Part shown: positions 31,928-42,851 of the stretch, one piece after another
Position numbering within the stretch: the stretch's first letter is position 1
Layout of the letters: each line of letters opens with the position of its first letter
Source: Erinaceus europaeus
Lineage: Eukaryota; Chordata; Mammalia; Eulipotyphla; Erinaceidae
Assembly (NCBI RefSeq): GCF_950295315.1
Contig: NC_080164.1
Coordinates: 114,772,890-114,836,889 of the forward strand
Reading direction: 5' to 3'
DNA length: 64,000 bases
The notes under the pieces: model-generated
The model's database searches: none
Seen by the model: only the letters and a program-made list of their open reading frames with translations
What the model was told of the DNA's origin: nothing
Translations under genes and position numbers: made by a program

Positions 31928-32659
31928 AAAAATTGCCACGAATCTCAATGGATTGATGAACTAATGAGTCTCCAGAGTTTAAAAATACAAATTACATAGA
32001 ATTAATGTCTTGTGAAACTATATCCTACAGACTACCTGGGAAACAATTATGTCACCAGCGGAGGAAAGTGAGTGAAAAGTACAAGAAACATGTATTATAC
32101 CCAACTCCCTATGAGTGTATAGTTATTCAGAGTAAGAGGTAAAGAAACAAACAATGCCATCAACTTGTATAACTACAACTGTAATTAATGATGCGGTTAC
32201 TGTCAAGATACCTTTTACTATGGCTGAAAAATGATCCTGGGTATCTAAAAAATAAGAAGATATAAAGAAAAGGAATCTCAATGCAGAAAAATGTTGTCTA
32301 TAAAGATGTAGATTAAATACTTTAAAAGACAGTAACAGACAAGTGAGCTTAAAGTTTTGGGAATTTTCTTTTTCTAATGTAAGGCTACCCATCAGTCAAA
32401 AAAGAAAACTCAGTAACAAGAGTCAACATGTGAGATAGCAATGTCCTTCCAAGTTATTTATTTATAACAGGTAAAAATGCATGGAATACAAAAATCTAGT
32501 ATTTAAGACCAACCTCTCACTTGCACAGGAGCAACAAATCTGAAAAGATAGAAAGCGAAGAAAAGAGCAGAAAGGTTGCTATAAGCTACCTTTCACTGGA
32601 CTTAGCTTCATATGTTGCACATATAATGGAACAGTTCCATTCTAAAATTCATACATAGG

Positions 32660-32940
32660 GGGCCATGTGGTAGTGTACCAGGTTAAGCACACATAGTGTG
32701 AAATGCAAGGACCTATGCAAAGATCCAGGTTTGAGCCCCTGGCTCCATACCTGCAGTGAGGTGTCACTTCACGAGTGGTAAAGCAGGTCTGTAGGTGTCT
32801 TATCTTTCTCTGCCGATCTCTATCTTCTACTCCTTTCTAAATTTCTCTCTGTCCTATCCAACAACAACAAAAGCAACAGCAACAACAACAATGGAAAAAA
32901 TAAAAAGATGGCCACCAGGAGCAGAGTATTCCTAGTGCAG
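32660..32940 (+). mobile_element. SINE-A long form, 3' end cut off
   Basis: Head to the 3' body (caccaggagcagagtattcc) and then stops at ctagtgcag, where the next SINE-A begins. Confidence 0.88.
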
Positions 32941-33140
32941 AGAGGAGGAGAGAAAGATAGACAGGCGGTGAAGCAGGTCTGCAGGTGTCTATCTTTCTCT
33001 CCTCCTCTCTGCCTTCCCCTCCTCTCTCCATTCCTCTCTGTTCTATTCAACGACGACAACAATGATAATTATAACAATAAAGCAACAAGGGCAACAAATG
33101 GGAATAAATAAATAAAAATAAATAAATTTAAAAAAAAAGA
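32941..33140 (+). mobile_element. 5'-truncated SINE-A beginning with a fold-back arm
   Basis: 32941-32963 is the exact reverse complement of 32986-33008 in the element's own body (23 bp; 27 bp if junction bases are counted), with a 22-nt loop. Core, pyrimidine block, caacaa tail and (AAAT)n then follow normally. No tRNA-like head. Confidence 0.92.
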
Positions 33141-33767
33141 AATCGGTTTTTTTTTTTTAAAGAAATAGTTTTAATACTGAGAAAAAATGATTTCCAACCA
33201 GGAATCTGATGTCCTTGAATACAGGACAAAAGGAATTCAAGCTACAGGGTTTTTGCACAATGACCCTGAGAACCCACTTTGAGCAGCCTAGAGAAGGACA
33301 CATCCCTAAGACACCCTAACTGACAGGTCCTGGGGAAGAGCTGTACTCCTCACTCAATTTCCCATGACACCAGGCGCTTGCATCCTCCGTTAGAGGCCCT
33401 GGAACCCTCATGGGCCCAGTCTCTTGGGGTTGAAGAGCCTGTTCTCTTCAGCAACTCCTATAAACATCCAAGAAGGAACCAAATCCACTTCTCAACCAAC
33501 CTAACTAACAAGCAGTTTTGTATTTCTTTGCTGGTAAGATTGCACTTAATCATTCTTTCTTGGGAGACCTCCATGAGGGTGTTGGACTCCAGCTTTACTT
33601 TTCCCTTGAAGAACCATAGTTATTCTATGATGTGATATCACTGGTTCCATGTCCCAGTGCCTGACAGCTCATCAGCATTGAATCAACCATTACCTTTCAT
33701 GATAAAAGGGAGGAACCAACCTTATACAGAAGGAGACAAATTTTCACTCATATGATTTCTTCTTCTT

Positions 33768-33888
33768 CTTTTTTAATTTGTTAATCAGAAAGATAGGAGG
33801 AGAGAAAGAATCAGACATTACTCTGGTATACATGCTGCCGGGGATTGAACTCAGAACATCAGTGTTTTATCTATGGCACCACCTGAAC
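33768..33888 (-). mobile_element. SINE-C copy
   Basis: aatcagaaagataggaggag, atgctgccggggattgaact. Similar flanks (cactcat...gatttct) suggest a target duplication. Confidence 0.85.
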
Positions 33889-33911
33889 TGATCACTCATG
33901 AGATTTCTAAG

Positions 33912-34040
33912 AAGCAGGGCCTACAAAATAGCTTGTGTGGATAGTGTGCTGCTTTGCCATACTTATGACCCTAGGTTCCAGCACAGCTTCCATTTCATTG
34001 AAGGAAGCTTTGGTGCTATGTCTCTTTTGAAGGGAGGGTA
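33912..34040 (+). mobile_element. SINE-E-like copy
   Basis: gtgtgctgctttgccatact, gaccctaggttccagcacag, gaaggaagctttggtgctat. Confidence 0.6.
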
Positions 34041-34356
34041 GGGTGGGAGAGTCTAATAAGAGGAGAGGCAGCAGGAGGAGGAGGAGCTCCTGGAGAATAA
34101 CTTCTTTGCATCTTCTCTCAGGAAGCTAATGCGGAAAAAAAAAAAACAACTTCAAGAAAATAAAGTTAATTTGAGAAGAGAGAGAGAATGAGAATAGAAC
34201 TCAGAAAACAGCTATTGCCCCCCCCCCCCCAAATGAAGCCTATTGTGAGATGATGTGACTGGAGCTCCATTGTGAGAGCCACTCAGCTGGCCTAGAGAGC
34301 AGGGACCACAGGCAAGTTGGAAGGCACTAAGCTATTTGCAGCTGGTAGAGAATCTT

Positions 34357-34714
34357 TTTTTTTTTTTTTTTTCCCTTCCAGGGTTATTGCTGGGCTCGGT
34401 GCCTGCACCATGAATCCACCGCTCCTGGAGGCCATTTTTCCCCCTTTTTGTTGCCCTAGTTGTTGCAGCCTCATTGCGGTTATTATTGCCATTGTTGACG
34501 TTGCTTTGTTGTTGGATAGGACAGAGAGAAATGGAGAGAGGAGGGGAAGACAGGGGGAGGGGAGAGAGAAAGATAGACACCTGCAGACCTGCTTCACCGC
34601 CTGTGAAGCGACTCCCCTGCAGGTGGGGAACCGGGGTCTCGAACCGGGATCCTTAGCCAGTCCCTGCGCATTGCACCACGTGCGCTTAACCCACTGCGCC
34701 ACTGCCCGACCCCC
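34357..34714 (-). mobile_element. SINE-A long form, full length
   Basis: About 358 bp with T19 tail, cctccaggagcggtggattc-type 3' body in reverse, and a CpG-rich head. Target duplication gtagagaatctt/gtagagtatctt (34345-34356 and 34715-34726, one difference). Confidence 0.95.
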
Positions 34715-34807
34715 GTAGAGTATCTTATGTCTTCAGCTGCTGAGGGAAGATCTAGAGAAAGCAAGGGAATAGGACAGACATGATGAAAATAATAAAAAAT
34801 AAAAATT

Positions 34808-34880
34808 GTTATATATATATACACATATATGTACATATATACACACATATTACATACATACATATATAACTACATATATA
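34808..34880. repeat. (TA)n/(ACAT)n simple repeat
   Basis: tatatata, acacatatatgtacatatat and tacatacatacatat units. Confidence 0.9.
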
Positions 34881-35673
34881 AATCTGTAGTTATTAATGGT
34901 GATGGAATTGGGGCAAAGTTTTTATAAAACATTATCACAGCACAACATGGTTCATCTCAGAAGACTGCATAGTCAAAATAATGAACAAATAGTGATCTCA
35001 AATGATGGTTGAACAATGTTAGAAGGGTATAGGAAGTGGGCATGTGAAGGACTGCAGTGGTGAATTAAAAGGGACTGTCTTGTTACCTACTGTAAAAAGT
35101 TAAAGTTATTGTAAAATATGAACAATTAAGGTCACACACTATGAGCACAATTAGAGACAGAGGGTTAGAATCAGAAAAGTCAAAAGAGGTTAAAAAGTGA
35201 TTTGTCTTTCTGGAGTGAGAAAGAGGATGAACCAGGTTATTGAAAGGGCAGTGTTGTTCTTAACAACCTTTTAACTATATGACCCTTATGAGTGGATCAG
35301 ATAACATAACATTATCTTTAACAAAAAGATAAGCAAAAGACTTTAATGCTTGGGGTCCTAGGTTTAATTCCCTAGCACCCCCATAATCAGTGCTTTGGTT
35401 AAAGAAAAATTAACTATATGATGTTTAAAACTAAGTGCCACATGACTTTATGACAATTAAATGTCTAAAATATTATAAAACAAACAAAAAAATACGACTG
35501 CCACTATTGGAAAAATAACAATTTGATGAGTTGAAGAGTTTTGGAAAAACCAATTTCTCAATCTATGTTTCAATGGTTGAAGCAAAAACTGAATGGTTGA
35601 AAAACTGAAAAAATTAAACACACACAAAAAATAAATATATAATCATATTGCTGAACTCACATGAGTTATCTTG

Positions 35674-35798
35674 CAGGCCAGGAGGTGGTACAGTGGTTAG
35701 AGCATTGGACTCAGGAGTATGACGTCCCAAGTTCAATCTCCTGTATTGAGTGAAAAACTGGTGCTCTGGCTGTCTCACGTTAATAAATAAATCTTGAT
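35674..35798 (+). mobile_element. SINE-C copy
   Basis: gccaggaggtggtacagtgg head, cattggactcaggagtatga; the 3' part is worn. Confidence 0.85.
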
Positions 35799-36035
35799 TT
35801 GTGAAGGGAGTGGGAGACTGAGTTATGGTAATTTGAATCAAGAAAGTTTATTTTTGTCTTAATTAAAAGTGATGATACTTTATGAAATTTTAAGATCATC
35901 GATAAACACAGTTATCTTAGCAACATTTTGAAAAGGTCTATCATTTGTATGTGAAAGACTGTGGTAAAGAGCAGATTTCTTAAAAACCTCAAAGCGATTT
36001 TTGGCAAACACACACAAATAACATTTTTTACTAAA

Positions 36036-36289
36036 TATTTATTTATTTATTTCCTTTTGTTGCCCTTATAGTAGTTATTATTGTTGTCGTCGTTTTTGTA
36101 TAGGACAGAGAGAAATGGAGAGAGGAGGGGAAGACAGAGAGGGGGAGAGAAGATAAGACACCTGCAGACCTGCTTCACTGCCTGTGAAGCGACTCCCCTG
36201 CAGGTGGGGAGCCAGGGATCCTTCTGCCAGTCCTTGCGCTTTGCGCCACACCACCTGCACTTAACCCGCTGCGCTACCGCCCGACTCCC
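36036..36289 (-). mobile_element. SINE-A copy
   Basis: (ATTT)n tail, pyrimidine block, core and CpG-rich head gcgctaccgcccgactccc; a short deletion near the B-box. Confidence 0.92.
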
Positions 36290-36358
36290 TACAAACAACA
36301 CTTATAAAGTTCACAAGAGAACATTCTTTTTTCTTTGGTTGAAGGGATCAAGAAATAG

Positions 36359-36422
36359 TGGGGGAGGAGGGGTGGTGGTGGTCGTGGTGGTGGTGGCGGT
36401 TGGTGGTGGTGGTGTGTGTGTA
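36359..36422. repeat. (GGT)n G-rich array
   Basis: Many ggtggt units with gg runs less than 3 nt apart on the plus strand; ends in (GT)n. Two-tetrad G-quadruplex potential on the non-gene strand (inference). Confidence 0.85.
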
Positions 36423-37091
36423 CACATGTAGGTTTTTATCATTTCAGGCAGTTGTTTTTGTTTTCCCAGATAAAAAGAGAGAAACAGAAAAGGAAACACA
36501 CCACAGAGCTGAAGATTTCCTGGTGTGGTGAGAGTCTGACATGAGGCTTATCCCAGCAAGGCAAAGAAGACATGCTTCACAGTGAGCTATTGTGCCAGCT
36601 GGGAAGGATGTGTGTTTTAACCCACCATGATAGATTTAGACATTGTAACAAGGAAAGGATCTGCCTGAATACAGCATCAGAGCATGAGAAATTAGACTAT
36701 AAGTAAGAACAAAATCTGAAACCACAAGAAGCTTAATTTGGCTAAAACATAAAAAAGGAAACAGACATTTTAAAAAAAAATAGGCTGAAAAAATACCCAA
36801 GGCCAATTTCTGGGTTTGCCTTCAATGTCATGCTAAAATATCTGAATAGTACTCAGAGACAGTGTTAAGACAGTGGGGTAAGGTGGGGTGGTTTGTGGTC
36901 CAGGGTAGGTTGCCTTGAGTAGAACTACTACAGAGTAGATGCTAAAGCCAATAGAAAAGTGAGATGGAAGTGGTAGCTGAAATCTGTATGCTTACAACTG
37001 GGTCATTTTTCTAGTCAACAGCACATATATAAACCTGCCCATTCAAATATATATATATATATATGACTTTTCCTGGTTTCTATAAAGATAC

Positions 37092-37215
37092 CTGTGGATT
37101 TGTTTGATGCTCTCCTTCGAATTTCTGTCACCATCAGTCGTGAGACTTGTGTTGTGAACTGCAGAAGATCAGAAAATTTCTCTATCATTGTATTTGGAGG
37201 AGCATTTCCAAAAAC
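37092..37215 (-). CDS. WDFY3: WDFY3 coding exon 2 (residues 61-101 plus 1 nt)
   Basis: The exon starts after CATCCATAG and reads VFGNAPPNTM...RRRASNKST. The donor is GTATCT at 37091; the exon ends one base into the Glu102 codon. An (AT)n tract lies about 30 nt into the downstream intron (37045-37064). Ile71 in NTMIEKF is Thr in the human protein as I remember it. No ATG-initiated frame covers the exon; it was found by following the protein across the splice sites. Confidence 0.95.
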
Positions 37216-37444
37216 CTATGGATGAGAAAATAATTTCAATTATTCACTGTCAACCTTGGTTTTTGATTCTGTGAATCTTAAATGGCAGGATGACTTGAAA
37301 ATCAAGTTCAAAAACTATACTCCCACATTTTTTTTCCAGATCTGAATAGGGTTCAAATACAAGCCTCTCAATCAATCATGTCTAATCACATTTTCTTAAA
37401 AATACTGAATGATTAGTTATTTATAAATAGAATCTAAAAACATG

Positions 37445-37597
37445 TTACTATGTGCAAGGATCTGAGTTCAATTCCCTGGTCCCCACCTGTGGAGGGGGGA
37501 AGCTTCATGAGAAGTGAAGAAGGGCTGCAGGTGTCTTTCTAGCTCTCTACCTCCCTCATCCCTCTCAATTTCTCTCTGTCCAAAATAAATAATTAAC
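37445..37597 (+). mobile_element. SINE-B, head missing
   Basis: tgtgcaaggatctgagttca onward, core cttcatgagaagtgaagaag and an A-rich tail. Confidence 0.85.
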
Positions 37598-37639
37598 TTT
37601 TTTCAAGTAACATGAATTACACTTAATTTTCACAAAATC

Positions 37640-38076
37640 TGTTGGATAGTATGCCAGCTCCCCCTGGCTTCTGCTTAACACTATTCTATTTACATAACCA
37701 CTGCATTCTATTTACATAACCACTGTTAACAAGCACCACCCTCCCTCCAGGGCATTGGTGGTTCAGTGATAGGATTCTCGCCTGCTCCCTCCTAGTCACA
37801 CTCTGATTTTCACCAGTCACTTTTCTCTCCACCCTCTCTATATCACATCCTGTTTCCACCCTACTTGGAGAGTATAAAAACAGCTGCTCTTCTGATTAAA
37901 GACACTTGGAAATAGCTTTCTGGCTCCGAGAGTTCCAGAGTGTATCTCCTGCGAAGTTAGTGCGGCACGAGTTCCTGATCCCTCTCCCACGCAGCAGCCT
38001 AGATCGGCTCCAATTGAGTTCTCTCCAACCCAGAGAGCACTAGCTCGGGAAGAAGTACCCTCAGGCTATCCCGGCA
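37640..38076 (+). mobile_element. Solo LTR (endogenous retrovirus) carrying a tRNA-Gly 5' half
   Basis: 437 bp, TGTTGG...CCGGCA, with perfect 6-bp target duplication aaaatc (37634-37639 and 38077-38082). TATA-like gagtataaaaac at about 37872 and attaaagac at about 37896. A 23-bp direct repeat (attctatttacataaccactg) at 37683-37727 lies in U3. No internal viral genes; the orientation is opposite to WDFY3. ERV2-like by duplication length (inference). Confidence 0.88.
37752..37784 (+). other. tRNA-Gly(GCC) 5'-half-like segment inside the LTR
   Basis: 33 nt, gcattggtggttcagtgata then ggattctcgcctg. They match the 5' half of tRNA-Gly-GCC, from the first base to the anticodon, except for two positions in the D-arm (gtgataggat for gtggtagaat). 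The match ends at the anticodon loop and the 3' half is absent, so this is not a tRNA gene. Confidence 0.85.
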
Positions 38077-38129
38077 AAAATCGATTAATACAAATGAGCT
38101 TTAAAATAAGCAATTCTTTATTAAGAGTT

Positions 38130-38245
38130 ATCTTGGGCCAGGTAGATGATAACTCAGCTTGTCTCATCACAGGAGTTGCTTGCTTAAGGGTGCAGATTCA
38201 TTCTCTGGCACCCCTATAACCAGAGCTGGGGGGGGGGGGTAAGCC
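38130..38245 (+). mobile_element. SINE-D/E variant
   Basis: gggccaggtagatgataact and ctggcacccctataaccaga, ending in G12. Confidence 0.55.
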
Positions 38246-38449
38246 TGGTCTTTGTCTTCATAAAACAAAATAAATATTAAAAAGATTTATTTCATATGAA
38301 ACAGAGTTTGACATGAGAGAGAGAGAGAGAGTCAGAGTAGCAGTCCAATTTCCAGGGACGAAACCTTAGCTCTGATCAAAGCCTCAGGAATGTAGGTTCT
38401 TTGTGATACCAGTGGACCTCTTTCTCACATGCAAAGAATTAGTAATTTC

Positions 38450-38642
38450 TTGAGTCAAGAGACAGCGCACCCTATAGAGCACACATGTGACTATACACAG
38501 CAATCCAAGTTTGAGGTCCTGGCATAACACAGCAGCGCCAAACACAGTAGCAAGTGAAGAGTCATGAATAGTGGACCAGAGCTGTGGTATCTCTCCTATA
38601 CTCTGCCCGTCTCTCTCTTTCCTCTCTCTGAGATTAAAAGGG
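38450..38642 (+). mobile_element. SINE-E copy
   Basis: agagcacacatgtgactata, ccagagctgtggtatctctc and an A-rich end. A further worn SINE-like piece lies at 38280-38415. Confidence 0.6.
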
Positions 38643-39120
38643 AATTTACAAACTTGGCTGGTAAAGGGGTAACTGTGTAGAAGCGAAACCCTGGCACCAC
38701 AATAATTAAATAAAGTAATTCTTCAACATAATTGGTCATCAACCAATAAGAAAATGAACGCTGGACTGACTAACACAGTGAAGCAAATGGCATTACAAGG
38801 ACTACATAACTGGATATATTTGGAAAGATAGTTTTAAAATGTTCTTTATAGTTAAAAAGAAAATTATATTATCTTCTAAAACTATTATACATTTCTATTT
38901 TAGTACTAGTCGTATAGTGACTTATATTCTTATTTTCAGTTCAAATGTCACCACAAACGAAAGAAAGAAATCCTGTCATTCAGAGATAGGGCTGTTGACT
39001 AAGCATGGTTGTTCATTTATCAATATGATGTCTGTCTCCAAAACCAACTTCAATGCCTTTCTATGTAGCATGGGAGCATACATAAACTGTATTAAGTATA
39101 TAAACTAAAATCAAGATGGG

Positions 39121-39300
39121 AGGGCTGGGTGGTGCTGAATCCAGTTGCACGTCATTATGCACAAGGACTGGGGTTCAAGCCCCCAGCCTACCTGCAGGGG
39201 GAAAAGCTTCCCAAGTAGAGAAGCAAGTGCTGTACGTGTCTCTCTATATTCTTCTATATCTATCCCTCCCCCAATTGTCAGCAAAGTCTTAACACATTTC
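39121..39300 (+). mobile_element. SINE-B copy
   Basis: gggctgggtggtgctgaatc head, ggggttcaagcccccagcct. Just after it, 39322-39353 resembles another SINE-B head. Confidence 0.85.
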
Positions 39301-39665
39301 TGCATAGAAAAACAGAAAAATAGGGGCCAGGTGGTGGCACAGGGATTTAAGTATGAATCTGATCCTTTAGATAATGATATGGGTACAAGGTAGAAAAGAA
39401 GAATTCTTTTCTGTGTGATTTACCTCAACGGTGAAATCTAAATGTCTTAGGTGTCTACTCACTATTTTGCATAAATATAGGGAAACACAGTGTGTCAATC
39501 ATGCGCTGAAATACATGTCAGAGAAGATGGAAAACAGAGTAAGAGATGGGGAGTGTTCTTGTGCTGGTCAGATTCTGCTAGTCCTGTCAAGGGAAAGAGT
39601 TTATCAAGCCAGGGAATTGACAGGGAAAGATTTAACTCAGGGAGTTTATAGTCACAAAACATTCA

Positions 39666-39810
39666 GGAGCAGGGGGTAGATAGCATAATGGTTGTGCAAA
39701 GAGACTCTCATGCTTGAGGCTCCAAAGTCCCAGGTTCAATACTTTGCCTCACCATAAGCCGGAGTTGAGCAGTGCTCTGGTAAAAAATTTAAAAAATAAA
39801 AATAAAAAAA
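39666..39810 (+). mobile_element. SINE-D copy
   Basis: gggggtagatagcataatgg head to cagtgctctggtaaaaaa; complete. Confidence 0.92.
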
Positions 39811-39842
39811 GGCATTCATAACTCAGATTTTAAAAAAAAAAA

Positions 39843-40000
39843 AGGCCCTGTGGTCCAGGAGGTGATGCAGTGGTAAAACTTTGGACTCTCAAACATGAGG
39901 TTCTGAGTTCGGTCCCCAGCAGCACATGTGCTGGAGTGATGTCTGGTTCTTTCTCTCTCCTCCTATCTTTCTCATAAATAAAATCTTTAAAATTTTTTTT
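39843..40000 (+). mobile_element. SINE-C copy
   Basis: gtggtccaggaggtgatgca head, ggtccccagcagcacatgtg, ends taaaatctttaaaa; complete. Confidence 0.92.
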
Positions 40001-40759
40001 AAAAAAGCCCAGAGAAATGACAACAGAGATAGCAAAAGTCTTGTAACAAAGGCATTTACAATGTGCCTGACTTTATTAAAATACTTGACATGTAATGTCA
40101 ACTAAACCTCATAAAATAATAACGTATCCTGATTTTACATAAGGAGAGTAAGGGTTAGAGAAGTTAAATGTCAAAAATAAGAGGTGGTGGAGACAGCATT
40201 TGAAATGAAATCTATCTCAGAGAGTGCTGGGCACATTCTCTTCAGCTATCCCGAGAGGCTTCCCCTTCACTACAGCCTCTTGGGCTGGGAGTCTGTGAGA
40301 ACCAGTGAGCTGCAGGACTGTGATGAGGATGCCCACAAGAGGCAGCTGCAGAACCGTGCATGAAGTCTAGCCCAGAGCAAGGACTCAGCACATGGCACTT
40401 CTCAACCTGCCTCTCTTAAAGGCAAAACTCACACACTTGAAAATCCATTCTGTAGCTAGATACCATCATGCCTAGCAACAAGGCTGACACTTACAGCTAA
40501 GTATGAGCCAAGTAAAATCTCAAATATCAAGAGTAGAATTCACTTGTTTAATTACGGTAGGGACTCTGGAATCTTACTGAATTATTCATTCCTCAGTCCT
40601 ATTTTTCTCATTAGAACAAAATATTTATATAGCAATGGTCAAATATTGAGCAAATATTTCAATTTTAACCCATACCTTACCTAGGGGCAATTCTTTACTG
40701 ATAATAATCCAAAGAATAAAATTTACATGTATTTTCAGTTGGTCATAACAGTACAGAAA

Positions 40760-40888
40760 TCTTTTTTTTTTTTAAACCAGAGCACTGCTCAGATTTGTTT
40801 TATGATGCTGTGGGGGAATGAACTTGGGACTTCAGTCTCAAGCTTGAGAATCTCTTTGCAAAACAATTGCGCTATCTACCCTTACCCA
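40760..40888 (-). mobile_element. SINE-D copy
   Basis: aaaccagagcactgctcaga, tgtgggggaatgaacttggg. Confidence 0.88.
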
Positions 40889-40981
40889 TAGAAATCATTT
40901 ATCTTCATTAGCTGAAGAGTTCATCAAACTTTCAATACATTTCTTAGTAAACTTTTTGCTTTTTAAAATATTTTTGTTGGG

Positions 40982-41243
40982 GTACTTGGGCGGTAGCGCA
41001 GTAGGTTAAGCGCACATGGCACATGGTGCAAAGTGCAAGGACCAGTGGAAGGATACTGGTTCAAGCCTCAGGCTCCCCACCTGCCAGGGAGTCGCTTCAC
41101 AGGCGGTGAAGCAGGACTGCAGGTATCTGTCTTTCTCCCCCATGTCTTCCCCTCCTCTCTCCATTTCTCTCGGTCCTATCCAACAATGATGACATCAATA
41201 ACAACAATGACAACAAAAGGGAATAAAGAAATAATTTTTAAAT
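40982..41243 (+). mobile_element. SINE-A copy
   Basis: cttgggcggtagcgcagtag head, full body, tail ends in (TA)n. Confidence 0.93.
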
Positions 41244-42570
41244 ATATATATATATATTTGTTGTTGGCTCAGAGTGCAGAACCTGGGGTCCCAAACAAGT
41301 GAGGTTTTGCATGTGCCCTTTAGCTGAGCTCTCTCACCTGACTCATCTGGGTAGTGTGTGTATATATACATATGAATGTATACACATGCATCAGATTTCT
41401 TCTAGCCAATTTAAGACTTTTGACTTGAAAGAACTTACTTGTTTATGAATTGTAATGAGACAGAACACAAGAACATTATATCAAATCATTTAAGGAGACA
41501 AAAATAATCATGAAAGCAATTTAAACCTTCCTTTTTCAAAACACCAAGCATTTGGGAGATTGTGTGTGTGTGTATATGATTTGTTATTAATAATTTGTTA
41601 CAAAATTGTAAGATTACAATGTATAGTTTTACACACCATGCACACTTGTATCCCCACCCTGACCACCCTCCCACCTCCCAAAAATAACCACCATAGTTAG
41701 CAAGATTATTTTAGTCTAGTACTCACTTGAATTGAGACCTTGGAAGCCTGATTAAGGGACTACATAGGACATATGCCTAAATTACTTGCTAATGTAAATT
41801 AACAGCAGAACAAAAATAGCCTCGATTACTCTAAACATTATTACCTTGTAAATGTTTCTAAGTTGGAGAGAAGGAAATTTATCCAATATATTTACTAGTC
41901 GAAAGCACGTAGGTCCTTAAACATAAAAAAAAAAAAAAAAAAAGACACTGGTTCCATTAAAATTAATGGGTATTACCTCAACAGAGTTGAAAATTTGGCT
42001 TGCACATAATCAGTTCTCCATTCCATTTTCCAAACAGCTGTTGAAAGTATTTCCCTACTTCCCTTTATGTCCTTACTCTTAACATTCTCTCCCCATCACT
42101 CTCAGCTTCTGTTTCACAGACTGAGGAATGAACAGCTTCTGAATGCACAAATGCTTCCACCTTCTCCTGCTAGTCCAGCCTACTGAGCCCTTTGGATGAT
42201 ACTCAAACTCTCTCCTCTCCTCACGCACTTTCCTTCTTATTCCTGCTCTTCTGTCTTCACAGCGTGGCAAAACCTCATCCACTAACTCTAAATGATATGA
42301 TGTTATATTTACCCACATTCTCTACTCCACATCAACTGTACTGCAAGAGGGAGACTGCACACCTCCGTGGGTAAGATCCAATACCAATCTATCATCTCCA
42401 GCCTTCACTGTGCCCTCAATGCTCTTTCCTTTTATTGATAGTTTCCAATTACCTCTAATTCCATTTCATTATTATCCCAAACCATCACTATTTACAGAAG
42501 CTCTTGAGCCAATCTACTCACTCTAGGCTATTAAGAGAATGTATCTTCTCTTTACAAGTATAGGGGATTG

Positions 42571-42851
42571 GGAGTCGGGTAGTTGCGCAGCGGGTTAAGC
42601 GCACATGGAGCAAAGCGCAAGGACGGACCTAAGGATCCCAGTTCGAGCCCTAGGCTCCCCAACTGCAGGGGTGTCACTTCACAAGCGGTGAAGCAGGTCT
42701 GCAGATGTTTATCTTTCTCTCCCCATCTCTGTCTTCCCCTCCTCTCTCCATTTCTCTCTGTCTTATCTTACAATAATGACATCAATAACAACAATAACTA
42801 TAATAACAATGCAAAACAACAAGGGCAACAAAAGGGAAAATATATATAAAC
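42571..42851 (+). mobile_element. SINE-A, young full-length copy
   Basis: Perfect 16-bp target duplication caagtataggggattg (42555-42570 and 42852-42867). Complete head, body and caacaa tail. About 660 bp downstream (gene sense) of the start-codon exon. Confidence 0.96.

Larger units (their letters stand above)
27216..37091 (-). other. WDFY3: WDFY3 intron between coding exons 2 and 3
   Basis: 9.9 kb, GTATCT...TTATAG. Stretches with no named repeat: 27.5-29.29 kb (apart from two A-runs), 31.95-32.65 kb, 33.15-33.76 kb, 34.9-35.6 kb and 36.43-37.04 kb. A worn SINE-D piece is at 35325-35410. A small inverted pair of SINE-D tail pieces is at 29660-29765. Confidence 0.9.

Noticed and set aside
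34292..34718. Open frames of 133-136 residues on both strands
   Set aside because: Both are translations of one full-length SINE-A and its reverse complement. The low-complexity S/L/P-rich peptide (LSFSLP...) recurs at every SINE-A copy.
37752..37784. Functional tRNA-Gly gene
   Set aside because: Only the 5' half is present. No anticodon stem 3' side, variable loop, T-arm or acceptor closure follows.
39322..39353. Second tailless SINE head like the one at 16353
   Set aside because: It matches the SINE-B head for about 30 nt, but no target duplication was found, so deletion of the rest is just as likely.
39500..40330. Second protein gene in an intron
   Set aside because: Only short frames with no splice logic or recognisable domain; part of the region is SINE-D and SINE-C.
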